Shown here piece after piece: positions 55,012 through 63,923 of a stretch of DNA of 64,000 bases. The stretch covers positions 27,927-91,926 of the forward strand of contig JAHDFM010000010.1 in assembly GCA_020628165.1 (NCBI GenBank), given 5' to 3'. Source of the stretch: Bdellovibrionales bacterium. GTDB lineage: Bacteria; Bdellovibrionota; Bdellovibrionia; Bdellovibrionales; UBA1609. Both the position numbers and the translations under genes were made by a program. How positions within the stretch are numbered: the first letter of the stretch is position 1; each line of letters begins with the position of its first letter. The notes under the pieces were generated by a model that worked only from the letters and a program-made list of their open reading frames with translations, was not told the DNA's origin and ran no database searches.

Positions 55012-56202
55012 ATGTTTCAGTTTGGTTTGGAAAAATTATTAAAAAATAAAGAACAATTGGCAAATTTAAAAACAAAAAAAGTGTCTTTGCTTGCAAACCC
55101 CGCCTCTGTTAATCAAAACCTAAAACACAGCATAGATTTATTGTTTGAAGCTGGCATTGAGTTGTCTTCATGCTTCGGACCCCAACACGGTATGAAAGGC
55201 GAAAAGCAAGACAACATGATTGAAAGTGATGATTACCAGGATCCTAAGTATAAGATTCCAGTTTTTAGTTTGTATGGGGAGTACCGTAAACCTACTGAGG
55301 CGATGCTAGATAGCTTTGATGTGCTCTTGATTGATCTGCAAGATGTTGGCAATAGGATTTACACTTACATCGCCACTTTAGTTTATTTAATGGATGCTTG
55401 TGAAATCAAAGGAAAAGAGATTATTGTTTTAGATCGCCCCAACCCAGCTGGGCGTCCTGTTGAGGGTTTGAGCTTAAATATGGATTATGAAACCTTTGTG
55501 GGCACAGTGCCCACACCAATGCGCAATGGTTTGACCTTGGGAGAGCATGCCCTCTGGTATAAGAAATTTAAAAATTATCAACTCAAACTCACGGTGATTG
55601 GCTGTGATAATTACGACATCAATAAAGAGCCATGGCCACAGCAGGTCTCTTGGATTAACCCGAGCCCTAATTTGCCGAGGCACTCTGGGGTGTATTCCTA
55701 TGCGGGCACTGTTTTGATAGAAGGGTCGACTGTTTCTGAGGGGCGAGGCACAACCACGCCATTGGAGCTCTTTGGTGCCCCCGACATTGATGGTGAGCAA
55801 GTCATTAAGAAAATGCAACAGCTCAATGAAAAATGGCTAAGTGGCTGCATATTGAGGCCTTGTTATTTTGAACCGACGTTTCAAAAACACACTCATAAGC
55901 TGTGTTCAGGGTTTCAAATTCACAATGACCATCCAAAGTATTCTGTCGATTCATTCATGCCGTTTCGTTTAGTGAGCTTGGCTTTCAAGGCAGTTAGGTT
56001 GTTGTACCCAGATTACAATTTGTGGATTCAGCCCCCTTATGAGTATGAGGAAAAACTCATGCCTATTGATATCTTGTCAGGCTCTTCCTTTTTGAGAGAG
56101 TGGGTTGATGACAACAATGCCTCGGTCGCTGATTTAGAAAGTGAGCTTTCAAAAGATGAGTCAGCCTGGAGAGCATCAAGCAAGGAATTTCATATCTACT
56201 AA
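55012..56202 (+). CDS. DUF1343/NamZ-type exo-beta-N-acetylmuramidase-like protein
   Basis: A 396-residue protein of the DUF1343 family. A characterised member, NamZ of Bacillus subtilis, removes MurNAc from the non-reducing end of peptidoglycan fragments. Family signatures include SLLANPASVNQN, CFGPQHGMKGE, IPVFSLYGEYRKPTEAMLD, IDLQDVGNRIYTYIATL, LDRPNPAGRPVEG, and WINPSPNLP followed by the glycine-rich GSTVSEGRGTTTPLELFGAP. No signal peptide is visible, so the enzyme looks cytosolic here. I chose the ATG at 55012, seven bases after CGGAGGA; a GTG at 54997 is less likely. Linked to the amidohydrolase gene upstream. Confidence 0.9.
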   Translation: MFQFGLEKLLKNKEQLANLKTKKVSLLANPASVNQNLKHSIDLLFEAGIELSSCFGPQHGMKGEKQDNMIESDDYQDPKYKIPVFSLYGEYRKPTEAMLDSFDVLLIDLQDVGNRIYTYIATLVYLMDACEIKGKEIIVLDRPNPAGRPVEGLSLNMDYETFVGTVPTPMRNGLTLGEHALWYKKFKNYQLKLTVIGCDNYDINKEPWPQQVSWINPSPNLPRHSGVYSYAGTVLIEGSTVSEGRGTTTPLELFGAPDIDGEQVIKKMQQLNEKWLSGCILRPCYFEPTFQKHTHKLCSGFQIHNDHPKYSVDSFMPFRLVSLAFKAVRLLYPDYNLWIQPPYEYEEKLMPIDILSGSSFLREWVDDNNASVADLESELSKDESAWRASSKEFHIY

Positions 56203-56379
56203 TAACCAAGATGCATAAAGTGACGTTTTTCGTCTTTGGTTTGTAAAAGTTTTAATCAAAAACAATTAATGTTTATATTTAGCCACTTATAGTTTTGAGT
56301 TGGCTCAAAAAACGATTGGTCTTTAATTTGTATACAAGTTTAGAGTGATTTACTTGTACGTTGATGAGGAAGGCCAAAA

Positions 56380-57132
56380 ATGTTTAAAATTCGTTACAAA
56401 CTAATATTTGCACTGATTTTCAGTCCCATGTTGGCCAACACGGGTATTGCCAAAGAGGAGCCCGTAGAAACTGTCGCTCAGAAAATAGAAAGAATCAAGA
56501 GTGACGAACAACAACAACAACAAACACCCCAAATAGATCCAAATTTAAACACTCAAAGTTCACTGCCAGAAAAGTTGGTAACAGAAGTTCAGGCAGCGGC
56601 TAGTGATCTTACGATAGAAAGTCAAGAGCTCAAACAACAGCTTCAAATGAGTAAAAAGAATCCAAGCAGTAGTGACGTACAAAAAACGAATGACCCTCTT
56701 TCAAAGTTAAAAAATATGGAGACCTTCAAAGTGTGTTCATTAGGGCACAATTATAACATTAGTAATTTTGAATTTATAAAAGTGCAACAAATCAAACAAT
56801 CAGGAACTCTTTTAAAATACAAATCCCAAGAAGACGTTAAATACAATTGCGAGATGAAGATAAAGTCTGAGCAGGATCAAATGGTGACCTTGCAATGTTG
56901 GAAGGGTTTAAAAACAAATATCAATTTATCCATTTTCACATTGAGTTACTTTGTCGGAGACGGTTATCTGTTCATGCAACCTGAGAAAAACCGCTTAGTT
57001 TTAGTCAAGCCAGTTCACCTCGGCGAAGCCCATCACTGTCCTAAAAATTATAAACCTATTGTGCGCAGTAAAAAGAAGCTAAAAAGCCCAGTTGAAGAAA
57101 ATCCATCTGGATTGGCTGGTTTAACTTTTTAA
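56380..57132 (+). CDS. Exported Gln-rich protein of unknown function
   Basis: A 250-residue protein with a signal peptide ending near NTGIA (residue 24). Residues 25-115 are polar and Gln/Ser-rich with a short Gln run (EQQQQQQTPQ). Residues 118-230 form a compact Cys-containing domain (FKVCSLGHNYNIS, YNCEMKIK, LQCWKGLK, HHCPKNYK). The last 25 bp of the gene, encoding GLAGLTF and the stop, are copied at 60224-60248 on the far side of the DUF1552/DUF1592 genes. No family recognised. Confidence 0.72.
   Translation: MFKIRYKLIFALIFSPMLANTGIAKEEPVETVAQKIERIKSDEQQQQQTPQIDPNLNTQSSLPEKLVTEVQAAASDLTIESQELKQQLQMSKKNPSSSDVQKTNDPLSKLKNMETFKVCSLGHNYNISNFEFIKVQQIKQSGTLLKYKSQEDVKYNCEMKIKSEQDQMVTLQCWKGLKTNINLSIFTLSYFVGDGYLFMQPEKNRLVLVKPVHLGEAHHCPKNYKPIVRSKKKLKSPVEENPSGLAGLTF
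57107..57131 (+). repeat. Left copy of 25-bp direct repeat
   Basis: The 3' end of the exported Gln-rich gene. The 25-bp sequence begins CTGGATTGGCT and ends TTTAACTTTTTA; the right copy at 60224-60248 differs by one base (G to A). The two copies bound the DUF1552/DUF1592 gene pair. Confidence 0.85.
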
Positions 57133-57178
57133 AAAATAAAGACCTTACACCCAAAGCCACATTAAATGGTTACTAATA

Positions 57179-58498
57179 CTATACAATGCTCGAAAGGGTT
57201 TCAGAATTTGGGTGCAGACCAAACCCTTTGGCTGCAACTCCAGCTGCATTGAGTATGGAAGTAAGCATTTTGCAGTGGTTAATCTGAGTAGGCGCCTCTT
57301 GAATGTATTGACCTGTTTTTAATGGTCCACCTTCACCACTAATAATTAAAAAAGGATGGCCTTTGGGCTTACCATTTTTAAAGTTGGAATGGTCATTTTT
57401 AAGGTCAGAATCTAAAGCAAAATTACTACTTACAATAACAATAGATTTGTCTAAGAGATTTTTTCCACCTTCCACATTTACAGACTTAAGTTTTTTACAA
57501 AAATGAGCCACTTGTTCCATGTAAAATTTAATTTGGTTGCTATACTGATTAATCTTAGCAGTGTCTTTGCCGGTATAAATCTCATGCCATTGATGAGTAA
57601 AGGCATGGAAGTCTTGATTGTGTCCGACACTTGGGTGAGCATCTGCTGCAAAGGGGTATGATGCGCTATCAATAAGGTTGCAACTTGCAAGGTTTGAAAT
57701 CAGGTCAATATGCCCTCGTGCACGATCGTAGTAATTTGTACCGCCAGGAGGGTTTGTTGTCTTACAAAGAGATTTTGATTGATTTACTTTGTTAGCCATG
57801 ATTTGTTCTAAGCGCTGATAGGCTTCAATGTTTTTTTCTAATTTTTCTTTTTCAAAGCCGGTAAGTTCTTTTTGAATTGAAGATAAATCATTTCTGACAA
57901 AGTCTAATAAACTCTTTCTAGATTGTAGAGCTCTTTCAGCACTCTGCTGATCATGTTGTGGAGTGTTACTAAAATATTTTTTAAAAACTGCTAGACCATC
58001 ATTAGTTGTGATTGCACGTTGGTTTTTTCCTGGTGTAGTTATAGTATCAACATACTGTCCGCCTTTTTGACCAATCATAGCTAAGGGTGTTCTTTGTTGA
58101 AGTGCTTTGGCAATATGGTAATCAATAGATTCACCAAGAAATTTATAGCTATTAGGGCTAAGCACATTTCCACCAATAGGCCTCAATCCCGTGTATAAGG
58201 TCATCCAATTGGCATTGTGATTATTTTGATTGTTTGGGCCCAAATGAGCTCCACGATAAAAAATCATATTAGGTTTTAAATTATCAAATGGACTCATTGT
58301 TGGTGTTAACTTAAAATTTCTCCCATTTCCAATTGGCCAAAAAAACTCTTCAGGCAGTCCATTTGGTAATGCAAAAAGATAAACTTTGGGTGCGGTAGAG
58401 TTAGCAAGGGCATATCGACTTCTAAAAATTGAGTTCAGCAGACAAAAAGCAAGGCCAGATGTTTTTAAAAAATGTCGTCTGGAATCATTTAGAGCCAT
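57179..58498 (-). CDS. DUF1552 Tat-exported protein
   Basis: A 439-residue protein with a twin-arginine signal (NDSRRHFLKTSGLAF, residues 4-18). The mature part has the DUF1552 pattern: FALPNGLPEEFFWP, a GAHLGPNNQNNHNANWMTLYTG loop, QSRKSLLDFVRNDL, QRLEQIMA, and GHNQDFHAFTHQWHE followed near the end by KGHPFLIISGEGG. The family is alkaline-phosphatase-superfamily-like in outline, but no activity is established. It starts three bases after the stop of the DUF1592/1588 gene, so the two form an operon, as they do in planctomycetes and myxobacteria. Confidence 0.9.
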   Translation of the reverse strand: MALNDSRRHFLKTSGLAFCLLNSIFRSRYALANSTAPKVYLFALPNGLPEEFFWPIGNGRNFKLTPTMSPFDNLKPNMIFYRGAHLGPNNQNNHNANWMTLYTGLRPIGGNVLSPNSYKFLGESIDYHIAKALQQRTPLAMIGQKGGQYVDTITTPGKNQRAITTNDGLAVFKKYFSNTPQHDQQSAERALQSRKSLLDFVRNDLSSIQKELTGFEKEKLEKNIEAYQRLEQIMANKVNQSKSLCKTTNPPGGTNYYDRARGHIDLISNLASCNLIDSASYPFAADAHPSVGHNQDFHAFTHQWHEIYTGKDTAKINQYSNQIKFYMEQVAHFCKKLKSVNVEGGKNLLDKSIVIVSSNFALDSDLKNDHSNFKNGKPKGHPFLIISGEGGPLKTGQYIQEAPTQINHCKMLTSILNAAGVAAKGFGLHPNSETLSSIV

Positions 58499-58501
58499 AA
58501 A

Positions 58502-60127
58502 TTATTTTTTCCTTTTTGTAAATTGATCAGTATTAATAATACTTAAAAAGACCTCTTTAATAGAAGCTCCTGTAGCAAGAGATCTTTTAATTTTATCTGA
58601 GAAACACGTATCAGGTTCCTCCATCGATAAAGAATAAGTCAGTAAATTTTTTGCAAAACAACTTTGCGCGTCTGAGCTTGTGCTGATGTAGTTAGATAAG
58701 TCTACAGAGTCTTTGATATGTACTTGTTTGCCACTAATTATCATGGTCGTTTCTGTATTTATGTTTTGTCCTGCTTCTTTTTCTCTGAATAGGCCCCACT
58801 CGTTAAAGCTTTCTAGAGCAAAACCATAACCATTAAATGACACATGACAGTTGATACATCCTGGTTTTTCTGTGCTAGCCTCAGCTAGTTGTCGTGTAGT
58901 GAACTGCTCACCTACTGGTTCTTCGCCGAGAGCTCCTATGTCTTTTGGGAATTGAATTTTCCCACACATAATTTTTCTTAAAACAAATGCCCCGCGATGA
59001 ATCGGATTTGAATTATCTGGATTACTGTGAGCAACTAAGAAAGGTGCCATACTTAAGATTCCCTTCCTTTTATTTAAAGTGACTTCTTTGTATGTCTCAT
59101 TGGGTTGAGGATGATCTACATAAATTTTTGAATTATTAGCATTTACAAAAGTAGATTGTAATGAATGCATATCTTTATAATTTAAATTTTGATCAATAAT
59201 TTTTTTGGTCAATAAATTCAACTCTCCAGCGAGTGATCTTAAGACTTCATTGTTGTCAGATCCTGGTAGGGCAAACTTTTTTGTTTTATAGCTAAGGTCG
59301 CCAAGTTCAAGCCAGTTTTCGATAAAAACATTTAACGTGTTAGATTTTTCACTCAATCTTAATGCGTGAGCCTTTACTTTAGGGCTGCCAGCAAAAAATG
59401 TTTTATTCTTTAAGTCTTTCAATAGCTCCTTATCAGGTGGTGAATGGGTAAATAGGTAAGATAGTTGATTGGCTAACTCATAAGGCTTTAAGGTGTTGAG
59501 ATCCGATCTTGTATCAATGCCTAGCTCAGATCTGTATATGAATTGAGGTGCTTGAAACACAGCCGCTAACATTATAATAAGTGATTCTTTCTTTGTTTCT
59601 AATAAATTAAATTGATCAACATAAAATTTTAAGTATTTATCAATGAGAACTGTGTCTATAGGGTAGCCACGAAAAACAGTTTCTAACATTAACTTTATTG
59701 AGTGATTACATGTATCGTGTTTTGCTAAACAAGATTCAAACTCAAACATATTATTTTCTAAGATTTCATTGGCAATAAGTAGCGAGTTATCAAAAAAAAT
59801 TTGTGCAACAGTTTCACTGACAATCAAATTATCTGCGTAATTTGTGTAGCCATCAAAAATACCTTCAAGAGGACTTTCTGTAAAGCTATTGGGTAGTTTA
59901 CCTAAGATTGATTTGACTGTATTTGAATATTCTTTTTTTGAAAGTAAGCGCATTCTTCTTTTTGGAACTTCAACGTTGCTATTGCACGAGTTTACTGTTG
60001 GGGATGCATTAAAAGTAGATGTATTTTCAGTAAAAGAATAACTTGCAGATTCAAAGCTTGGAGCACAGTTTTGAAAAAAAATAAGTAATATAACTATACT
60101 AGAAATAGTTAATGCTTTTGTCCACAT
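58502..60127 (-). CDS. DUF1592/DUF1588/DUF1585-type lipoprotein with CxxCH motif
   Basis: A 541-residue protein with a hydrophobic N-terminus and unusual lipobox FQNC (Cys21). The order of family blocks fits DUF1587, DUF1592, DUF1588 and DUF1585: RRMRLLSKKEYSNTVKSILG, then ELANQLSYLFTHSPPDKELL, then HRGAFVLRKIMCGKIQFP, then PGCINCHVSFNGYGFALESF with CxxCH at 424-428, and the short C-terminal AKNLLTYSLSMEEPDTCF. The CxxCH could bind heme c. It overlaps no gene but precedes DUF1552 by three bases. Role unknown; usually a partner of the Tat-exported DUF1552 protein. The pair is flanked by a direct repeat. Confidence 0.9.
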   Translation of the reverse strand: MWTKALTISSIVILLIFFQNCAPSFESASYSFTENTSTFNASPTVNSCNSNVEVPKRRMRLLSKKEYSNTVKSILGKLPNSFTESPLEGIFDGYTNYADNLIVSETVAQIFFDNSLLIANEILENNMFEFESCLAKHDTCNHSIKLMLETVFRGYPIDTVLIDKYLKFYVDQFNLLETKKESLIIMLAAVFQAPQFIYRSELGIDTRSDLNTLKPYELANQLSYLFTHSPPDKELLKDLKNKTFFAGSPKVKAHALRLSEKSNTLNVFIENWLELGDLSYKTKKFALPGSDNNEVLRSLAGELNLLTKKIIDQNLNYKDMHSLQSTFVNANNSKIYVDHPQPNETYKEVTLNKRKGILSMAPFLVAHSNPDNSNPIHRGAFVLRKIMCGKIQFPKDIGALGEEPVGEQFTTRQLAEASTEKPGCINCHVSFNGYGFALESFNEWGLFREKEAGQNINTETTMIISGKQVHIKDSVDLSNYISTSSDAQSCFAKNLLTYSLSMEEPDTCFSDKIKRSLATGASIKEVFLSIINTDQFTKRKK

Positions 60128-60223
60128 TATATAAATTATAACAAATATAAATTGAGGTTGATATGTGGTGTCTCAATAAGAGACAGGAAAAGTGATTAGA
60201 TTAGACCTGTGCCTAGCCTCTAG

Positions 60224-60248
60224 CTGGATTGGCTAGTTTAACTTTTTA
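60224..60248 (+). repeat. Right copy of 25-bp direct repeat
   Basis: Matches 57107-57131 in 24 of 25 positions in the same orientation, but here it is not part of a gene. It lies 97 bp upstream of the (-) DUF1592 gene's start and 65 bp before the CPBP gene. Confidence 0.85.
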
Positions 60249-60312
60249 GATTTTAAGATATAAGATTGTATTTTCAGTGAAGTTTGCTTTAAATTTTGAT
60301 ACATAAAAACCA

Positions 60313-60984
60313 ATGAATAAGTACAAAGCATGTAATGCAATCGCATTACATACAACCTTTATAATTATTTCCATATTATTACTTGTCCATAAATTCCCAT
60401 TGATCTCAAGCTTAAATCAAAAGGTCCTTGATTCTATAAAGTTTGCTGAAGACTCATACCCTTTCACTATGTATTTGAATTTTGATAAAGCTTTGCTAGG
60501 TCTAATAGTTTTTTTATGCTTTGGTTTTACAATTCATAAAAAGATAACCTATCAAAAAGTGATTAAAATTACTTTTTTCAATACTCTACTTTGTAGCAGT
60601 GTTATATTTTCGATAGCTTTATTAATTGATGCTATAAGATGGGACCCAAAATTTCCCTCTGAATCATTTATTTTTTTATTAAATAATTTATTTATAGTGT
60701 GTGTCGCAGAGGAAGCTTTTTTTCGTAGATATATTCAAGGTCATCTTCAAGAAGTGTTTAAATTTCGTTTTGGACCTTTACTTGCTTTGCTACTTGCTTC
60801 AGTTGTTTTTGGACTTGCCCACTATAAAGGTGGATTTCAAATGGTTGCGTTTGCATCACTTGCAGGCTTGTTTTACGGGGTCTCGTTTTTAAAAACAGGG
60901 CGGCTAGAGGCTTCAGTTTTGACCCACTTCGGGTTTAATATAATCCATTTCTTTTTCTTTAGTTATCCTTTTTTAGATAACTAA
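60313..60984 (+). CDS. CPBP-family intramembrane metalloprotease
   Basis: A 223-residue membrane protein with about six to seven helices. The CPBP (Abi/CAAX-like) motifs are complete: EEAFFR at 133-138, FGLAH with His170, and HFGFN with His205 and Asn209. Such glutamate-type proteases act within the membrane; some cleave prenylated or bacteriocin-related peptides, others are immunity proteins. The gene is AT-rich like its neighbours. The ATG at 60313 has no evident ribosome site. Function in this cell is unknown. Confidence 0.88.
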   Translation: MNKYKACNAIALHTTFIIISILLLVHKFPLISSLNQKVLDSIKFAEDSYPFTMYLNFDKALLGLIVFLCFGFTIHKKITYQKVIKITFFNTLLCSSVIFSIALLIDAIRWDPKFPSESFIFLLNNLFIVCVAEEAFFRRYIQGHLQEVFKFRFGPLLALLLASVVFGLAHYKGGFQMVAFASLAGLFYGVSFLKTGRLEASVLTHFGFNIIHFFFFSYPFLDN

Positions 60985-61056
60985 CAAAAGGTTGAAAGGT
61001 GACATGTTAATATATGTTTAAGTCAATCAGTTTTAGGAATTAAAGAATAAAAGATA

Positions 61057-61557
61057 TTATTTCTTTTTTTTGTTCTTCTTTAGTTTTTTATTCATGTTAT
61101 CAACTTTAACTTTGAGTTTCTTTTGATAATCGACAACTTTGTTAAAGGTCACCTTTGATTTAACCCCAAGTATTCTAGCCGCCATAAGTGCTGCATTGGC
61201 TGAGTTATCAACCGCCATGGTTGCAACAGGGACCCCAGCAGGCATTTGGGCAATTGATAAAAGAGCATCCATACCGTCAAGTTTCGTTACTGAGATAGGC
61301 ACTCCAATCACTGGCAATGGTGTCACTGAGGCCACCATACCTGGCAAGTGAGCAGCACCTCCCGCGGCAGCTATGATCACTTTGATTCCTTTTTTATGAG
61401 CATTTTTAGCAAATCGAATCATCATTTCAGGGGTGCGGTGAGCGGATACAATTTTGACTTCAGTCTTAATGTTGAACTCACTGAGGAGATCAATCCCTCG
61501 TTGCATTTTTGGTAAATCAGAGTCACTTCCCATAATGACGGCGACGGTTGCATTCAT
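61057..61557 (-). CDS. purE: N5-carboxyaminoimidazole ribonucleotide mutase
   Basis: A 166-residue enzyme that moves the carboxyl group of N5-CAIR to C4 in purine synthesis. The PurE signature is clear: VIMGSDSDLPKMQRGIDLL (8-26), VSAHRTPEMM, AAAGGAAHLPGM, GVPISV and MPAGVPVATMAVDNS. The C-terminus carries an extra Lys-rich tail (KKKLKKNKKKK) not needed for catalysis. It overlaps purK by four bases (ATGA) and ends the grx-purK-purE operon. Confidence 0.96.
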   Translation of the reverse strand: MNATVAVIMGSDSDLPKMQRGIDLLSEFNIKTEVKIVSAHRTPEMMIRFAKNAHKKGIKVIIAAAGGAAHLPGMVASVTPLPVIGVPISVTKLDGMDALLSIAQMPAGVPVATMAVDNSANAALMAARILGVKSKVTFNKVVDYQKKLKVKVDNMNKKLKKNKKKK

Positions 61558-62681
61558 AAATCAAAACCTTTTAAATCTTTTTTACAATTTAATAATGCTT
61601 TATCGGCTGAAGATGACATAGAGTTTATGTGTCCCATCTTTCGTCCGGGGCGATTGTCTTTCTTTTCATACCAATGAAGCTTGCTCTGTTTACAGACAGT
61701 TAGTTTGGGTCTAGTTTTTTTACTGCCAATCAAGTTGATCATGGCAAAGCCTTTGTTGTAGGGCTGTAAAGCAGGAACTTTGTGCCCCAGTAGGCAGTGC
61801 AAATGCAAGCTAAACTGATCTATAGCAAAACTATCAAGAGTGTGATGACCGGTGTTGTGCACGCGTGGAGCTACTTCATTAATAATTAAATCGTTGTTGT
61901 TATCAAAAAGCTCAAAAGCAATGACACCAACATAATTGATTTTAGTGAGATAGTTTTTGAGTTTTTTAATTAGAGTAGAGCTCTTTGAATGAGTGACAGG
62001 ACCTTTCACCGAAAAACACTTAGCATCTTTTTGCACGCTTTCAATAGTTGGGTAATGGATGAATTGGCCTTTGCTCGTTCGGGCACAAATGATGGAAAGC
62101 TCTCTTTTAAAAGGAATGAAAGCTTCGATAATGTAATTGTCTTTATCAGAGAGCTTTAAAAATGCATCTAGCTGCTTTTTATTTTTAACAATAACAGTGC
62201 CGTAACCATCGTAACCAAACATTCTTTTTTTAGCTACAAAGCCTTTATATTTCTTATAAAACTGAGTGATAAGCATTTCATCAGATGTATGAATGAACGG
62301 GGAGGTTGGCAGTTTGTGTTTTGTGAGTGAAATTTTTTGAGTCAATCGGTCTTGAAGAGTGCTGATGTTTTTTAGACTTGGAACGTATTTTGACTTCACC
62401 TGTTTTAAAACTTGAGTGTCAGCAAACTCACTTTCATATGTGATCATATCAACTTTAGCAGCAAAGGTTTTGAGATCTTTTAGGTTGGTGTAAGAGCCTT
62501 TGTGCCAGTGGCGTGTTACCAATGCCGCTGGATCGTTTTTGTGCTGAGATAGCACATGCACCTCGAGCCCCATCTTGTGACCTTGATCACATAGCATTCT
62601 TGCCAGCTGTCCACCGCCAAGAACGCCAATCTTAATGTTGTTACGAATTGAGTTTTTTATCGAGGTCTCCGTTGTCTTCAA
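61554..62681 (-). CDS. purK: N5-carboxyaminoimidazole ribonucleotide synthetase
   Basis: An ATP-grasp enzyme of about 375 residues that carboxylates AIR to N5-CAIR with ATP and bicarbonate. It starts with IGVLGGGQLARMLCDQGHKM, and has VAKKRMFGYDGYGTVIVKN, EAFIPFKRELSIICAR, AFELFDNNNDLIINEVAPRVHNTGHH and FSLHLHCLLG, the standard PurK set. The TTG at 62681 lies within the end of the glutaredoxin gene (41-base overlap); a start closer to the grx stop at 62641 would need a non-standard codon. Coupled to purE downstream. Confidence 0.95.
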   Translation of the reverse strand: MKTTETSIKNSIRNNIKIGVLGGGQLARMLCDQGHKMGLEVHVLSQHKNDPAALVTRHWHKGSYTNLKDLKTFAAKVDMITYESEFADTQVLKQVKSKYVPSLKNISTLQDRLTQKISLTKHKLPTSPFIHTSDEMLITQFYKKYKGFVAKKRMFGYDGYGTVIVKNKKQLDAFLKLSDKDNYIIEAFIPFKRELSIICARTSKGQFIHYPTIESVQKDAKCFSVKGPVTHSKSSTLIKKLKNYLTKINYVGVIAFELFDNNNDLIINEVAPRVHNTGHHTLDSFAIDQFSLHLHCLLGHKVPALQPYNKGFAMINLIGSKKTRPKLTVCKQSKLHWYEKKDNRPGRKMGHINSMSSSADKALLNCKKDLKGFDL

Positions 62682-62895
62682 GTTCTTTCAGCTCGGTATA
62701 TCCACCGACAAAGAAATCACCAATAAAAATTTGTGGTACGGTTCTCATCCCAGTTTTTTGGATAAGAGCCATCATATCGTCTTGTTTACCTTCAAGGTTG
62801 ATCTCTTCGAAGGCCACTCCCTTGTCTGTGAGTAACCTTTTGGCGCGGTCGCAATAAGGGCAGTAATTTTTTGAATAGACTTTTACAGCTTTCAT
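62641..62895 (-). CDS. grxC: Glutaredoxin (GrxC type)
   Basis: An 84-residue dithiol glutaredoxin with active site NYCPYC (Cys12, Cys15), the cis-proline TVPQIF and the glutathione-binding GGYTELKELEDNG. It reduces disulfides with glutathione and can serve ribonucleotide reductase. It is the first gene of the operon with purK and purE and overlaps purK by 41 bases. The start ATG lies after a weak AGGGACC site. Confidence 0.95.
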   Translation of the reverse strand: MKAVKVYSKNYCPYCDRAKRLLTDKGVAFEEINLEGKQDDMMALIQKTGMRTVPQIFIGDFFVGGYTELKELEDNGDLDKKLNS

Positions 62896-63144
62896 AAGTT
62901 GGTCCCTAAGTTTGTGAGTATTAAATACATTATTTTTTATGCATCTTAACTTAAATCTAAGGAAACAACTATCTAATAATACTGCATTTGTAAACTGTAC
63001 GATGAGGTAAAGTTCTTTTTAAGCAATTATTGTTAAGTTGTTGAAATTATTAAGCTAGTATCTGTTGGGTCGAGTATAGATGGAGTCTAAATTTAGTTGC
63101 AGTTTGATTTACAAGTCGGTGTTGATTGTTCTATAAGCATTGAA

Positions 63145-63840
63145 ATGAAAGACGTTGGAAATCTATCAGACATCGGTAATTATACAAGCTGTCCGCTCTG
63201 CTTGAGTGATGTTGACCATATCTATCATGAGGCCAAGGAAAAATCTTATGGTCAGATGCAGTTTCGTAAGTACTATCAATGTTCTCATTGTTCATTAGTT
63301 TTTTTGGCCCCTGAACTCAGGCTCAATTCGTCAGATGAGAAGAAAAGATATCTCGAACATAACAACAATCCGGATGATCCGAGATATTTAGACTTTCTCA
63401 TGCAAAGCTGGATGGCTTTGGAGCCTTTTTTGAAAAAGGAAGTTAAGGGCTTAGACATGGGCTGTGGCCCAAACCCTGTGCTTGCTAATTACATTGTACA
63501 GCAAGGTTACGAAATGGATCACTATGATCCTTATTTTTACCCAAATGACATCACTGGAAAAACTTACGACTTCATCACTTGCACTGAGGTCATTGAACAC
63601 GTTTATGACTTATATACATTTTTTAAAAAATTAAAAAAATTACTAGTTAGTGGAGGGCATCTCGCTTTGATGACCGATCTGCTCCATGAGGGTGTTGATT
63701 TCAAAAAATGGTATTACCGACAAGACAACACCCACATCTGTTTTTTTCAAAAAAAAACCCTCAATTACATTGAGGGCAATATGAATATGAAATTGATTAA
63801 AGAAAAAAACAACAGAGTCATAATATTTAAAAAATTATAG
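63145..63840 (+). CDS. Zinc-ribbon class I SAM-dependent methyltransferase
   Basis: About 231 residues. Residues 16-49 form a zinc ribbon (CPLC and CSHC), followed by LDMGCGPNPVLANYI (motif I, SAM binding) and CTEVIEHVYDLYTFF (post-motif). The arrangement matches small class-I methyltransferases with N-terminal zinc ribbons; substrate unknown. I took the ATG at 63145, just upstream of the ribbon; a TTG at 63097 would add 16 residues. No ribosome site is strong. The neighbouring (-) grx gene is divergent and separated by 249 bp. Confidence 0.82.
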   Translation: MKDVGNLSDIGNYTSCPLCLSDVDHIYHEAKEKSYGQMQFRKYYQCSHCSLVFLAPELRLNSSDEKKRYLEHNNNPDDPRYLDFLMQSWMALEPFLKKEVKGLDMGCGPNPVLANYIVQQGYEMDHYDPYFYPNDITGKTYDFITCTEVIEHVYDLYTFFKKLKKLLVSGGHLALMTDLLHEGVDFKKWYYRQDNTHICFFQKKTLNYIEGNMNMKLIKEKNNRVIIFKKL

Positions 63841-63886
63841 ACCTTACTTTTTTTATTATAAAAGGTATCGTTTTGAATAAAGCACT

Positions 63887-63906
63887 GTCATCCATATGAG
63901 GATGAC
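63887..63906. repeat. Short GTCATCC/GGATGAC dyad related to the repeat at 10799
   Basis: GTCATCC (63887-63893) and GGATGAC (63900-63906) pair around a six-base loop. The arms match the ends of the larger inverted repeat at 10799-10876. It lies between the convergent methyltransferase gene and the truncated (-) gene. Confidence 0.65.
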
Positions 63907-63923
63907 GTATTAGTTACATTTAT

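Noticed and set aside
55474..55818. Minus-strand frame inside the NamZ-type gene
   Set aside because: Shadow of a well-supported coding region on the other strand.
57179..60127. Idea that the DUF1552/DUF1592 region is an insertion sequence or prophage
   Set aside because: No transposase, integrase or terminal inverted repeats; only the direct repeat supports a past insertion.
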